Shown piece after piece: positions 1-11,150 of a stretch of DNA of 64,000 nucleotides. The stretch covers positions 171,501 to 235,500 of the forward strand of contig JANAVB010004105.1 in the NCBI GenBank assembly GCA_029216955.1. The letters run 5' to 3'. A program made the position numbers and the translations under genes. This DNA is from Iris pallida (Eukaryota; Streptophyta; Magnoliopsida; Asparagales; Iridaceae). How positions within the stretch are numbered: position 1 is the stretch's first letter; every line of letters starts with the position of its first letter. The notes below the pieces were generated by a model that saw only the letters and a list, made by a program, of their open reading frames with translations, did not search any database and was not told the origin of the DNA.

Positions 1-1577
1 TATTGACTAAAGCTCTAACAAGAATATCCATTAACTATTAACAGTGCTTGGCTAATAAAAAGTTACGGCATCCACGATAGGAATAAGCCATGAATTCTAG
101 AATAAAGCTTCTGAAACATCTCACAGTTATCTTCAAATGATGTGTGCACATGTGTAGTTCTTGTAACTGCCAGTTACTTGCCTCCTGACATATGAGACAT
201 CTTAGGACGAAGAGAATGCTTCACAGCAATTTAAAAACTTTTAAGTCTTGACATTACAGGGATCTTTGATAGTTATGGAAAATGAGCATATCCATGGAAG
301 GAATTAAAATCAAGAAACTGCACAAAAATCTCTAAATTGTTGAGGCATAATAATTGAACATGTGATGAAAGACAAGATCGGAATGATGCAGCTCATCACA
401 AAGAACACAAGAATGCAAAACCCTAGACAAGACGCTTAGGTGTATGAAACTAGGTGAATTACAACATATAGTATCGATGTGTAGATGTGATTCTAATGAC
501 GAAATGCCATGCAAAGATATGTGCAAATCAACCAAAGATTCAATAATCATTACTTATCTAGCATAAACACCCTATATAATCATAAAATTCTCCAATCATA
601 TAACTGTGCGATTGAACTTGCCCTTGGAAGATGTTCCTTCTCTCCGAGAACTTCGCATCCAAGATCCAAGGTTCAACCACGATACAACTTACAGGTCTTG
701 ATCTATGGAGGATGGTGATGATAGGAATTTGGATGCGATGATGAAAGAGGCTGAAATTTGGCTGCAATTGAAGGAGATTGAAGTTTGTTGGGCTGCTTGG
801 AGGAGGGATAACTTTAAGGTGATGTCTGGTTCTGCAGCAAGAGGAAGGGGGTTCCACTGTGTTGTTGTTGGGTCCGCGGTTAGGCAGGGAATATGATGTT
901 GGTTCTGAATGAAGAGGGAATAATAAGGCTGCCGCACAGAAACAGAAAATCAGGGGAGGGGGGAAGCCTGGCGGGTGGCTGGTGCTTGATCTCAGGTGAG
1001 ATTTTGAGGGGATGCAGCAGTGAAGAAAGATAAGGGCAGGGGTGTAGCAGAAAACAACAATGGGGAGGATGACAACAAGCACTATATGGAAGTAGGAGTG
1101 GCTGATGGCTTGGAGAAGAAGAAAATAGGGTTAAGCTTTTCTAGGCTTCACACCAAAGGTTAGGGTTTGGGGTTCACATCAACTGCAATTCACATGAACT
1201 CTCAAATAAAATCTCAATTCATTCAATCAAATATAAAACAAATAAAACCTGAATTCATTCAACCAATATAAAAGTCTGATTACATCTTTTATTGTAAACT
1301 TTGTGAACTTGAAAAAAAAAAAAGTTAAATAAAGTAAAATAGCAATCTATCTACTTAGGCTTACTTAGATTATCCAACTGGACCCAAATTCAGCTAAAAG
1401 CAAAACAGAAACTAAACACGAATAAAACAACTCAACTACTCTGAACTCAAACTGGATCTCCATCAACATGTTTTCCTGCTGAATATTTGGCATAAAACAG
1501 AAAGGTAGTCCTACTTGTTTAGAGAAATTATCTTGTGTGAGGATAGAACACCTCATTGATAATGTTTCAACAGATAA
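1..1577. other. Unassigned sequence
   Basis: I see no recognisable gene. Overlapping open frames of 60-174 codons occur on both strands around 332-1556. None shows a known motif, and the longest (minus strand, about 558-1082) is low-complexity Pro/Ser/Phe-rich. There is a short A-tract near 1311-1324. It could lie in a long 3' intron of the demethylase gene on the minus strand, but no exon was found. Confidence 0.4.
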
Positions 1578-1586
1578 TAAATTCTT

Positions 1587-2160
1587 GGCTTAATTGCACT
1601 TTGATACCCTCAACTATTTTAGTTTTTCAACTTAATACCTGAACTATTTTTTTTCAACTTGATACCCTGAAAATTTTTTGGACAACAATGCCCCTGCTCA
1701 AAATTTAAAATTATCCCCCAACCCACACACCCCCCCGGCCCGCTTGCACCCCCCCCCCCCCCGACTCCCCCCCTCCGGCCACCCGCACCCCCCCCCCCCC
1801 CCCCACCCCCGTCCCCTCCCCCTCCAGCCGCCCGCACCCCCACCCCCTCCTCTACCAGTGCCCCCTCCTCGCGCACCGCCGGAGGGGGCATCGACTGCCG
1901 GAGAGGGAGGTGGGGAGCATCGACGGAGAGGGAGGGGGGGGGGGAGCATCGACGGAGAGGGAGGGGGGGGGGCATCGTCGGAGAGGGAGGGAGGAAGCAT
2001 GGGGAGAGGGAACCAAGGGTATTTTGGGGATTTTTTTTTTGTTTTAGGTATTAAGTTGAAAAACTAAAATAGTTGAGGGTATCGAGTTGTTGAGTAAAAA
2101 AGTTTAGGGTATTAAGTTGAAAAACTGAGATAGTTGAGGGTATCAAAGTGCAATTAAGGC
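1587..2160. mobile_element. Mutator-type MITE with 53-bp terminal inverted repeats
   Basis: Inverted ends at 1587-1639 and 2108-2160 match at about 50 of 53 positions; the left end begins GGCTTAATTGCACTTTGATA. The element is flanked by a perfect 9-bp TSD, TAAATTCTT (1578-1586 and 2161-2169). Long inverted ends plus a 9-bp TSD are the Mutator superfamily signature. The inner part of the inverted repeat is itself repeated near 2045-2090. The interior (about 1729-1995) is C-rich then G-rich, with repeated GGAGAGGGAGG-like units, quite unlike the AT-rich ends. No transposase is present, so it is non-autonomous. Confidence 0.85.
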
Positions 2161-2390
2161 TAAATTCTTATCCAATATTCATGATTAAAAAAGTTGCCAT
2201 ATAAAAGGTACTATAATACTCACCACATACTAGCATTGATTGAAACCGAATGATTGAGAATATTGGAGTAAGAGGCATAACAAACTCGAGGATTTAAAAG
2301 TCAGGTCCCGGTTCTGGTATACACCTATGGGAAGGAAGGTCCTTTCAGATTTATTGAGATTTTTGGAGCATAAAAATGGAAATAGTGATG

Positions 2391-3671
2391 CTTGGGGGTT
2401 AGTCAAACCAGATTTTCAAAACATTGTGTGGGTGTGATTTCAAAATCACAATGCTTTTAAGAAAAATGATTCTTAAAGTCACTGGGAATGTGATTATGAT
2501 TATAAAACCACATTCATTGTGTGTTTTCAACTCAATATTATATTTCTACAGTGAACAATTTATCAAAATCCTATAATGATCAATACATTATTATTAATAA
2601 TTTTATTATTAGTATTGTCATCTTTGTTGTTTTCTTAAAAAAATTATACTAACAAATCAGTTATACTATATTTAGTACAATGGGTTGAAACATATCCACT
2701 TACGTTATAAATGTAACCAAAAGTAACCTTTACATTATAAAATAAATTTAATATAAAAAGTTCAGGTACAACAGATAATTCCATATTCATTGTTGCTCAA
2801 GGCTCCAGCCTCAACTTGTTGAGCTTGGTGAGAAACTCCATCACCGAAGGCAAGTCACAATTAGTACGAAGCACGGGGGAAGTGTTTGCCTTCTTGCTAT
2901 TGATTGCATCATCGACCCCTCGATCGTCCTTGTCGAATTATCGTGCTTGTAAATAAATGATATTAGGAGAAGAGAGACAAAAAGAAGTAAATTGACATGT
3001 TAGTGGTGGCGGCTTCGACATGAATCTTGTGAATGACAACCACCGGAACGGTGGCGATGGGGTAGGGGTCCTAACATTGAAGTTGTCACCAATGTTGGGT
3101 GTTATCTTCAAAGTGATGAACATGTGTACCTATTTTGCTTTTTCAATATGTGCTTGTAGACGACGATAGCACCATCAAGCTTGAAGAAGGAGAAGAAAAT
3201 TCGCAGACACTTGATGGACTCAGTGTCAATGACAATGTGAATAGAAGAGGATGGAGGAGGAGCACCTCCTGGGAGAAGGGTTCCATGCGTCAGCTTGGGT
3301 TTAGACGATGGAGGGGACACCTTCGTTCTTGTCGAAGGTGAGATCCATGAAAAATGATAGAGAATACCCTACTACTAGATAAAGGAATATGAGAGAAAAA
3401 GAAGGGGGGGAATTTTAGGCTTAATTTTTCTTCAGAAAAAAGAAAAAAGGAATATAAAAGATGGTGATTTAAGAATTACCTACCAGAAAGGTGTGGTTGA
3501 TACTAAGAAAATCAATATAAAATTTGGAAAGATGATTAAAAAATCAGAATTATAGAGATTTTAAATCTCAACTGACTAACATGAGTTTCAAAAACTTCAA
3601 ACACAATTAATTAACACTAGATTATAAAATCACATCTTCCAATTATAAGTCAGTACTGACTAACCCCTCAC
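2391..3671. mobile_element. hAT-like non-autonomous element, 1.28 kb
   Basis: The ends carry an imperfect inverted repeat sharing GGGGTTAGTC: the left end is CTTGGGGGTTAGTC and the right end, reversed, is GTGAGGGGTTAGTC. They are flanked by an 8-bp duplication TAGTGATG (2383-2390 and 3672-3679), as expected for hAT. Subterminal TATAAAACCACA / TATAAAATCACA motifs occur in both arms. The interior, about 2810-3350, looks coding-like on the minus strand, with open frames of 60-70 codons and one ending cleanly at about 2812, but I recognise no protein. It may be a captured host fragment. Confidence 0.6.
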
Positions 3672-3679
3672 TAGTGATG

Positions 3680-4565
3680 GTGTTTTCAATAAAAAGAATT
3701 AGTGGTGGGATTTGAGGGTGTGTGGGTAAAGAACGTGTAGAGATTCGAAACATAGAGATGAAAAAAGTAAAAAAAATGAGCTAATGTTTTATTTTATATA
3801 CACTTTTACGAATACAACTTGGCTATCTATAGGCCACAAGATCCTTCTTCGGCGGGCCGGCCAACCAACCTCCTGGCCAAACTCATCTCTTGGCCATAGG
3901 TTTCTCGACTGATATGATGTGGCTAATATTGTTGTTCCCCGCTTCTTCTTTCCCTTGTATTATAACTGCTAGTCTCTATTGCTAGTCTCTATTTTGCATC
4001 AGCTATAGTAAGTTGTTCTCCATCATTCCAAATCAAGTTTGGCAGAAATGTTTCTCATGCCAAGTTTCTCGATAGGGTTTGATAGGGTTTGAACCGCGGT
4101 CCTAAAGTAAAGCACCTTTTATAAAGGTACAAGATGCCTATAAGCATAAAAAAAATATAAATTTCGCAATTTCAATATATTTGGTCCTACTATGTTGAAT
4201 CGGATCATGCATTGAAGCTCTATTTTCATATAAATAATAATTTGGAGTTCAGCCTCATATCTAGCTCTACAAAAAGCCTTCGCAACCACAAGCCTTCCCT
4301 ATGATACTCGTTTTCTTATATTCATATTTTTCATATTTCGATACAATACTTTTTTTTCGTAATTAGTGCTATTATCTTAAATTTCGTATTTTTGACTTGT
4401 ATTTCGGTTTTTTGTCGTGTTCGTGTGTGTTGATGTTGTCTGACACCATAAGCTTGTATTTCTAACATAGTGTTGGTTTTTTAGACTCTCGATTTCCGTG
4501 CCTCAAGAATCGCACGGACAAGTTGTTCATGAGATGATCGATAAATGAATTGGATTAATGACTTG
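3680..4565. other. Unassigned AT-rich sequence
   Basis: I see no gene or complete repeat here. A small direct repeat occurs at 3969-3992 (GCTAGTCTCTATT twice) and another at 4073-4092 (GATAGGGTTT twice). Confidence 0.4.
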
Positions 4566-5779
4566 TGTAACCCAAAAATGTATTCTGCATTTCATTTGTA
4601 ATTGAGCTAAGTAATAGACCATTAAAGACTTACAGAAACACTTGAATAAGTGCCATATATCGCAGCTAAAAATTTAGCGTAGTTCAATAAACCCTAACCC
4701 TATGTTCCCTAGCTCATGCTAGAGGAAATGTACCGCCAGTACGTACAATGTCAGTATATTGTCGGTGAATAAACCCCAGTTTGTTATTCTAACCGTTCGA
4801 TCGAGATTGAATGGCCATGATTCATTCTTAAGGTTTATATAAACCTTAAATATTCTCTACCCTCTTCATTATTTCATTTTCTTTCTCTCGTCTCTTTCTC
4901 TCATGTTCTCTCTTGAGTTCTCTTAGTCTCTCTCTCCCCCTCCCTCTCTTCGTATCTCTCTCTCTCTCCCTCACTTACTGTCGAGTCGAGTGAGCCTCGA
5001 CCCGGCCAAAACCCTGCTTAGGGCATCGAAGAGAGGAGAGAGGCTTGTGGTCGCTAGAGCCGGTCTGGAGGACTCGAAGTCCGATTCCGTAGTCGTAGGC
5101 TAGTAAGAGAAACATGCTACGAATCCTTGTCCAGTTACTTATCTTTATGGTTTTCCTTGGTTGTTTTTGTGTTATTTTGCTTCTTTTCAAGCTTCCTTTG
5201 TGGTACTTGCTATCTGGGTTGACCTCACTGGTTTTGCATAGCCATATCTCGTAACAATGTCTGAGGATCTACTGTCACTCTAGCTTCATGGCCCGCTTTC
5301 GTAGCACAGCAGCTCGGCGGCAGTGCGAGTGGGTTTTCGTCTTCTCTCACTCTACTTGTATTTATTTATTTTGTGGCATTTTGCCACGACAAGTGTTAGT
5401 CATAATTTGTGCAAACAAGTTCCCACCGTCTTCGGACAACAAGATTGTATATGTAGATCGCAAGTAGATGTATAATTAGGTATATTGTTATCTTCTACTA
5501 GTTATATATTTTTTTATACTGACTTCATGATTATGTATGTTATTAGTGTTTAGGATGCCTTTACAACTTTTGTTATATCATATATTATTGCTGTTGTTGT
5601 TTGTGTGGATTGAGATACATGATTGCCTGACATAGGATGACGTCAGTGGCATGCTTGATTGGTCCCACACTTGTCTCTAGACAATCGTGACCGCCAAAAA
5701 GCATTTTGGAGTACCTCGTATAGTGTACCTGGCCTACGTCCGCATCCGTTCTCCAGATTATAAGATATGGGAAATGACA
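4566..5779 (+). repeat. 5' LTR of a decayed Ty3-type retrotransposon
   Basis: It starts TGTAACCC and ends ATGACA, like the other Ty3 LTRs in this window. Inside is a TATA-like TTTATATAAACC near 4834, followed by a CT-rich leader (4870-4975). The last 150 bp (5636-5779) recur at 7604-7752. Directly after the end comes TTTAGTGGTGGCTCATGCAG, the same motif that follows the 5' LTRs of both intact Ty3 elements. The exact start is less certain because no full-length partner LTR is present. Confidence 0.6.
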
Positions 5780-5961
5780 AGATTTAGTGGTGGCTCATGC
5801 AGGTCTATTTTTTATACTTTTGGGGGGTCACTGAGTCTAGAAATCTAAATCCTAAATCTCTTATCGCCTTTGAATATTCACTTGCATATTTATACTATCG
5901 TTTCCTTGATCTGTTCAATTACTTGATATCTTTATTTTATTCTCGTGCATTATGATATCTT

Positions 5962-6715
5962 GTGTCATTGTTCATGGGGCATTGTAACCATTCTAGAGAA
6001 ATCAGTACCAGAGCAGCAGTCCGAGGCACTATCGCAGTAGGATCTGATACCAGCATAACAACACGACGAGCCAGAGGGCTTACAGCCATCAGAGGCAGAA
6101 CAGCCAGAGACAGATCAGCCCGAGTAGCCAGCTACACCAGTACCGACAGCATCAACCAGATCAACATGCATACTTTACTGGAGCTCATCAAGGGCATGTC
6201 AGAGAGTCGGCAACAGCAGGCTAAACAATATCAACAGCATCAGTACAACAAATTATTGTAGTAGGGCATCAAGTTGGCACTAGGGCACGCCACACAACAT
6301 GGAGTTAGTTCAGCAGTTAGCTTCAGGTGCCTTCATCCACTATACTTTACCGGTACCGAGGATGGCATCATTTCTGACACACGGTACCAGAATATTGAGA
6401 TTATATTGGAGGCTTCGGGGATTCCAACAAAAGAAAAAGTAGTCGTCGTGAAGCTTCAGCTACTTTTGATATTGTCCGTGACCGGTAGATAACCAAGAAG
6501 ATGTCACTTACCCCACCTATTGCATGGGCTACATTTAGTAAGAGGTTCCAGGAAACGTTCTTCCACGCCACAATCAGATTTGAGCTCCAACCAATTTATC
6601 AACCTACAACAATAGATGAGGACACTAGATCAGTACACGACAGATTTTTACTGATTGAGCCGATTCGTACCATTTATGGTGGCTACAGAATAGGACAGAG
6701 CCCGAAGATTTGATC
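5962..6715 (+). pseudogene. Decayed Ty3 gag remnant
   Basis: Short open frames at 5962-6261, 6274-6492 and 6501-6713 together resemble a Ty3 Gag. One stretch has the Phe-x-Gly-x-Glu-Asp core of the capsid N-terminal region (about 6348-6420). Another has the Trp-x2-Phe-x5-Phe-x2-Thr-Phe-Phe pattern that matches TWAEF...F..KFF in chromovirus Gag (about 6525-6560). The reading frame is broken by stops and shifts, so it cannot make a functional protein. Downstream to about 7570 the DNA is Gln/Pro/Thr-codon rich, as in a Gag tail, but no zinc knuckle or pol was found. Confidence 0.5.
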
Positions 6716-7567
6716 AGGGACTATACTTGGAGATAATGCACTATAATGAGAGCGACGAGTTCCCTACATTTGATGTAGTACTAAAGGCATACAGGAGACA
6801 CGAGGGTACATCTAGGAGGATAGTTGATAGGACATGAGGACAGAAAAGTCGTACACACATGAGATGGACAGCTTCACAGTAATCAACACCAGTCCCAACA
6901 ATTAGAACCATAAAGTTGGACGCACCTCGTCAAACCACAACCTTAGCACCAACACCATTGCCAGCACCAATTCATCATCAACCACATCGACAGATCATAC
7001 CAGTTGGAGGAACACTAGAGCAACATGCAAGAGGGCAAATGGTCTATCCTGAGGTGAGGGGCATCAGACCATATGATTGGATCATGCCCACTACTATACC
7101 CAGAGGCACAGCCAGTTCTTCGGCTTCCAACACCACTACCAAGCAGCAGTAGCGCCCATAGGGCTAGTAGCTCCAGTTCAACTGTTGCAACAATGACCAC
7201 TAGTGCCTCAGGCGCAGTTGTTCTAGCAACATTGACCACAGAAGTACGCACATGTACTGAGACGACAACAACACTATCAACAATGCAGGGCAGCACAGCC
7301 ACGACATAGGCATGTCTTCAACATGTGAGTGGAGGAGGCGTTAGCAGCAGACGAGACTATAGCAGGTAACGACTTACTGCAACTCAACATTATGTTCATC
7401 AGCAAATGTACATCTTCACTCGCACAATTTATGACACGAGTAACGTAATAGACAAGTCAACCAAGACAGGATAATCACCAGGTAGCATGAAATCAACAAG
7501 CTTTATTGGGCAGATCAACTCAGAGAAACTTTGGGTTCCCTGTCAACAACCATATATTCCACATGAT

Positions 7568-7752
7568 TTCGGATATATTGATTCTTGTGATGTTGGTGGT
7601 ATGCTAGGATGACGTCGGTGGCATGCTAAATTGGTCCCCCACTTGTCTCTAGAGAGTTGTGATTGTCATATCACGTTCTGGAGTACCTCGTATGGCGTAG
7701 CTAACTTGTCTCTGCCCCCACTTTCCAGTATTCTAAGATATGGGACATGACA
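7568..7752 (+). repeat. 3' LTR fragment of the decayed Ty3 element
   Basis: This stretch aligns with the last part of the LTR at 5620-5779: shared GATGACGTC, GGCATGCT, TTGGTCCC, ACTTGTCTCTAGA, GGAGTACCTCGTAT and TAAGATATGGGA. It ends ATGACA at 7752. The upstream 1 kb of this LTR is missing, so the element has an internal/LTR deletion. I find no matching TSD. Confidence 0.55.
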
Positions 7753-8696
7753 TTCCTCAACCAATGAGTTAGGACTCAATATACTTCTTATGAATGGATA
7801 TCCATGTCTCGGTATGGCATAGTACATTGCAACAAATATCTCCAACGATCTCGGATTGTAGATCTCCTGATTCAGGCCGTCGAGACAAGCAACGTTTATC
7901 TTCCTTTTATATGCTTTATCCAAGTTTAACATATACTATAGGCAATGTAAAATAGTGCAATATCTTCTTGATTTTGTATAATGGAGAGAATCCATGGCAT
8001 TACAAGAATTTACTTGGTCCCACTTATCATAGTTAGGAACATCCTCCTCGGGTGTTATTGTCCTCACAGTAAAATTATCCTTCTTGCCATTTCCATCCAT
8101 GAACAAGAGGGCTAATTGGGACAATTTGAAAGAATTGTTCTCATCTAACTTTGTTGATCTAGTCTGAATGAGAGAGTTTCCAAAAGGATTGTTTTCGTCT
8201 TCATCTTGCCCCTTCAAAGCTGATCTTGTCAATGTTGCTTAGGACCTTACACCATGGTTCACTTCGGCACTTCCACGTGGTATTGCAATAAACTTAACCA
8301 ACACGCTCCTTGGGATGTTGTTCGCTAAGGGGTTGGCAGTTTTTGTGTCTGTATGTGCCCGTGATTGTGTGTGTACGAGTTTGTATATAAGAAAGAATTT
8401 ATAATGAATCCGACAAGGACCTTCTTATGTGCCTTCATTTTAACAATTAATTGATAATATTATCTTTTCTATTACCATTATCTTTGTTGAACTTCATCTG
8501 GCAAGAGATCTGGGTCGCCTCGATTCCCACATTTGGTTAGCCAGATCAGGAACCAGCCACATTTTGGGTCGCCGGATCCAAAATATTTGCTATGTGGGGG
8601 TGGGGGGTAGCGAGAACCTGGTAAATATGTTTGTAGCTTCTTGAGAGTTGTCAATGCCTTTGATTTTCCTCGATAATCAAAGGGATCCTACGGAAA
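7753..8696. other. Unassigned sequence
   Basis: Two minus-strand open frames of 88 and 98 codons (7666-7932 and 7936-8232) show no motif I recognise. Nothing else is supported. Confidence 0.35.
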
Positions 8697-8848
8697 GAAC
8701 ACTTATGATTCTGCAATTTGGTTGTTAGATTCTCTATGTATTATGTATGAATATTCATAAATCTATAGGTCTTAAGAATACTTACTATTCTGCAATTTGG
8801 TTGCTAGATTCTCAATTGATGAATATCCATAAATCTATAAGGTCTTAA
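8697..8848. repeat. Tandem duplication, two ~75-bp units
   Basis: Two adjacent units share CTGCAATTTGGTTG, TAGATTCTC, GAATAT, CATAAATCTATA and GGTCTTA, with scattered mismatches. No coding role is visible. Confidence 0.65.
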
Positions 8849-8944
8849 TATTCATAACATCGTTGAAAATTTGAGGAAACGGACATTTTGGGGGACAAGG
8901 TATACAGGCAAGTTTCCTGATATTCGACCCATACCATTTGGGTT

Positions 8945-8997
8945 GGGGGGGGGGGGGGGGGGGGGGGGGAGGGGGGGGGGGGGGGGGGGGGTGGGGG
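8945..8997. repeat. Poly-G tract (25 + 21 G)
   Basis: A run of 25 G (8945-8969), one A, then 21 G, then T and five more G. Such tracts are prone to slippage and assembly error. Apparent Gly/Pro-rich open frames across it are artefacts. Confidence 0.9.
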
Positions 8998-10372
8998 AGT
9001 GTCGCTATAATCTGGGCGAAACTACCAGTCATATCGAGAGAGATCACTTCATGTTGGTATAGGACAACAATTCACTTCATATATGATATGTATGGCAACT
9101 TCAAATTATTGATATAAATAGAATAAAATTTAGTAGAATATGGCTCTATCCACACATACATATTCTAAGTCATACTAAACACTAATAAACATACATATTA
9201 TAAACCAGGTACTTTTGTAACCGGATTTACATCCTAGTGATCGAACCATAAAGAGTTAGGCCGATATGTTGACCTGTTTGGCCTGGGTATCCCCGATAAG
9301 GGTCCTGGGCGGGTTTTTCCGTACCAGTCCCTCATCGTTTTCGATCCCCATTCAAAAACAGTATACCAGCCAGTAGACCGACATCCGGTACTATGTATAG
9401 GAGAGCTTTTGTGTGTTTTATTATTTTTTAGTGTGGATGATTAGAAATTATTGGGGTGAAGGAGGATGTGGATCTCTACATATGTTGTGCAGATAGAGAT
9501 CCAAGAACATGGTGGATGAAGGAAAGAGAGAATTAAGAGTAAATGAGAAGAGGAGCTAGGGTTATATATTTCTACGATTTATATTCACCAAATACATCAT
9601 AGCCTAAAAGTAGGACACAAGTCAGGAATAACAAAAGACATAAAAAGAAGAATAAGTCGTCCGTAGACCAAACTCAATTCCACTTGGTGACGGGTTTTCT
9701 CAATCAACCAACAGGTTGTGGCTGATGATGTTGTGTCTGTGCTACAGCTGCTGCTTTTGTCTCTTTTTCAGATGATACTGCTACAGTAGTTGGTTCTATA
9801 GAGAATTTTTCCTACAAAAGGTTTTCTAGAAGCTTTTGGATGCATTGCACGCCTTTCTAACTAGTAAAATGAATGGTTAGCATGGCTATTTGGAGATCAA
9901 TATCCCACTGAGTTCCTCATAATATCAATATAATTTAGTTAACATTATACAGAATGCCAGAGAGGTTGGTTCAGACAATTCAGTTGAATACATCCCTATA
10001 GAACCAAAATTTAGTAGACCCTTCAGATGGAAACATTAAATAAAATGTCTCAAATAATTTGTAAAAAGTACAAAAAAGGCTCATCGGATATTTGTGATTG
10101 TCAATAATTTAACAAATATGTGCCAGTGAATTTGGTAGACATGGCTTTCAGTTAACACTTTGAACAAGTCAGTCTTGTCTCCAGTAAACTGAGTCTCTGA
10201 CCAATGGGAATGTTATAAAATTAAATTAATGTAATATTATTCTAGTAAAAGAAAAAATAAATTAGAATAACAATATAGGATCTGATGATTTGATTAGCCA
10301 TTGACAACCAATTGTGCTTCTCACTCCTATCAACAGTCGAAAGTATATAAATAAGCAATGATAAAGAGCTAC
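8998..10372. other. Unassigned; downstream side of the demethylase gene
   Basis: The last detected exon of the minus-strand demethylase ends with a donor at 10372. I looked here for the next KDM3 exon (the conserved block after the Asp-Trp-Cys-Glu junction and the JmjC iron-binding motif) and did not find it. Confidence 0.4.
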
Positions 10373-11150
10373 CTCGCACCAATCTAAGCAATCAATGGCC
10401 TTCACTGTGCTGGTCTCATCCTTGAACTTCTGTATCTTTCTTTCTCTTACAGCCCTCCACATCACCATTGGTTCCCAGCTAAGACCAGGCGTTCTCTCAA
10501 ACACACCTTTGACAATCACAGGTTCCCCTCTAATCCAGTGCTTCTGGAAGTGCTTCAAATCATCCTCTCCCAAATCAGCTGCACTCGGGCAGAATAAAAA
10601 GTTATCATTGCTATTCTCCCTAAATGCTGCTTGCCGCACATCCATATTTTTGCAGTCATCCCCTGCAGATGAGCAACAAGGAGAGCACAGTAGAGAACCC
10701 ATAGATGCATCATCATCCAGGAATTGGCATCTATGAGTCAATTCTTCCGCATCCTTCAGCACTCTAGCTAACCAATTAGCTTTAAAGCTCCGCTTCAGCT
10801 GAAGGAGGCCATTGCCACAGCCACCGCGCTCTTTCGGTGGACAAGGAATGCTACCATCACTGCTAGCTCTCCAATCAGGAAAATGACGGGATGCAGTGAA
10901 ATAAAAATCCTTTTCCAAATGTGTATTCTGTCTCTCCCAACCAAATTGTTCAACTGCTACATATTTCCGTCCCTTCATACTCACATCCTGAACATTGCTA
11001 CGGTTCATGAACTGTCTGTGAGCAGAATCCGCTTCGGTACCACCAGGCTGATGACCAGCACGTAGTTCACGGCAACATGCAAGACAGAGATCATAAGAAC
11101 AATGTGCACAGCTTCTATGGATGTCGACGACAGATGTGTAGCAATTGTCA
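10373..11150 (-). CDS. Demethylase exon 6 (second Cys cluster to pre-JmjC)
   Basis: 778 nt, residues 292-551. It contains the cluster Cys-x2-Cys ... Cys-x2-Cys-Ser-Tyr-Asp-Leu-Cys-x2-Cys-Cys-Arg, then a Cys-Pro-Pro-Lys-Glu-x2-Gly-Cys-Gly block. Near the end is GEPVIVKGVF followed by LSWEPMVMWRA, which immediately precedes the JmjC fold in this family. The exon ends Asp-Trp-Cys-Glu at the conserved junction, donor GTAGCT at 10372. Confidence 0.9.

Noticed and set aside
558..1082. 174-codon minus-strand open frame
   Set aside because: Low-complexity composition, no motif, and open frames on the other strand at the same place.
1678..2067. Pro/Gly-rich open frames of 100-129 codons
   Set aside because: They are products of the C/G-rich interior of the Mutator MITE; both strands are open in several frames.
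7073..7309. Ser/Thr-rich open frame after the decayed gag
   Set aside because: It overlaps open frames on the other strand and most likely reflects the repetitive Gag tail.
5636..7752. Two similar 150-bp blocks as a simple tandem duplication
   Set aside because: They bracket a Gag remnant, and the first is followed by the Ty3 post-LTR motif, so LTR remnants explain them better.
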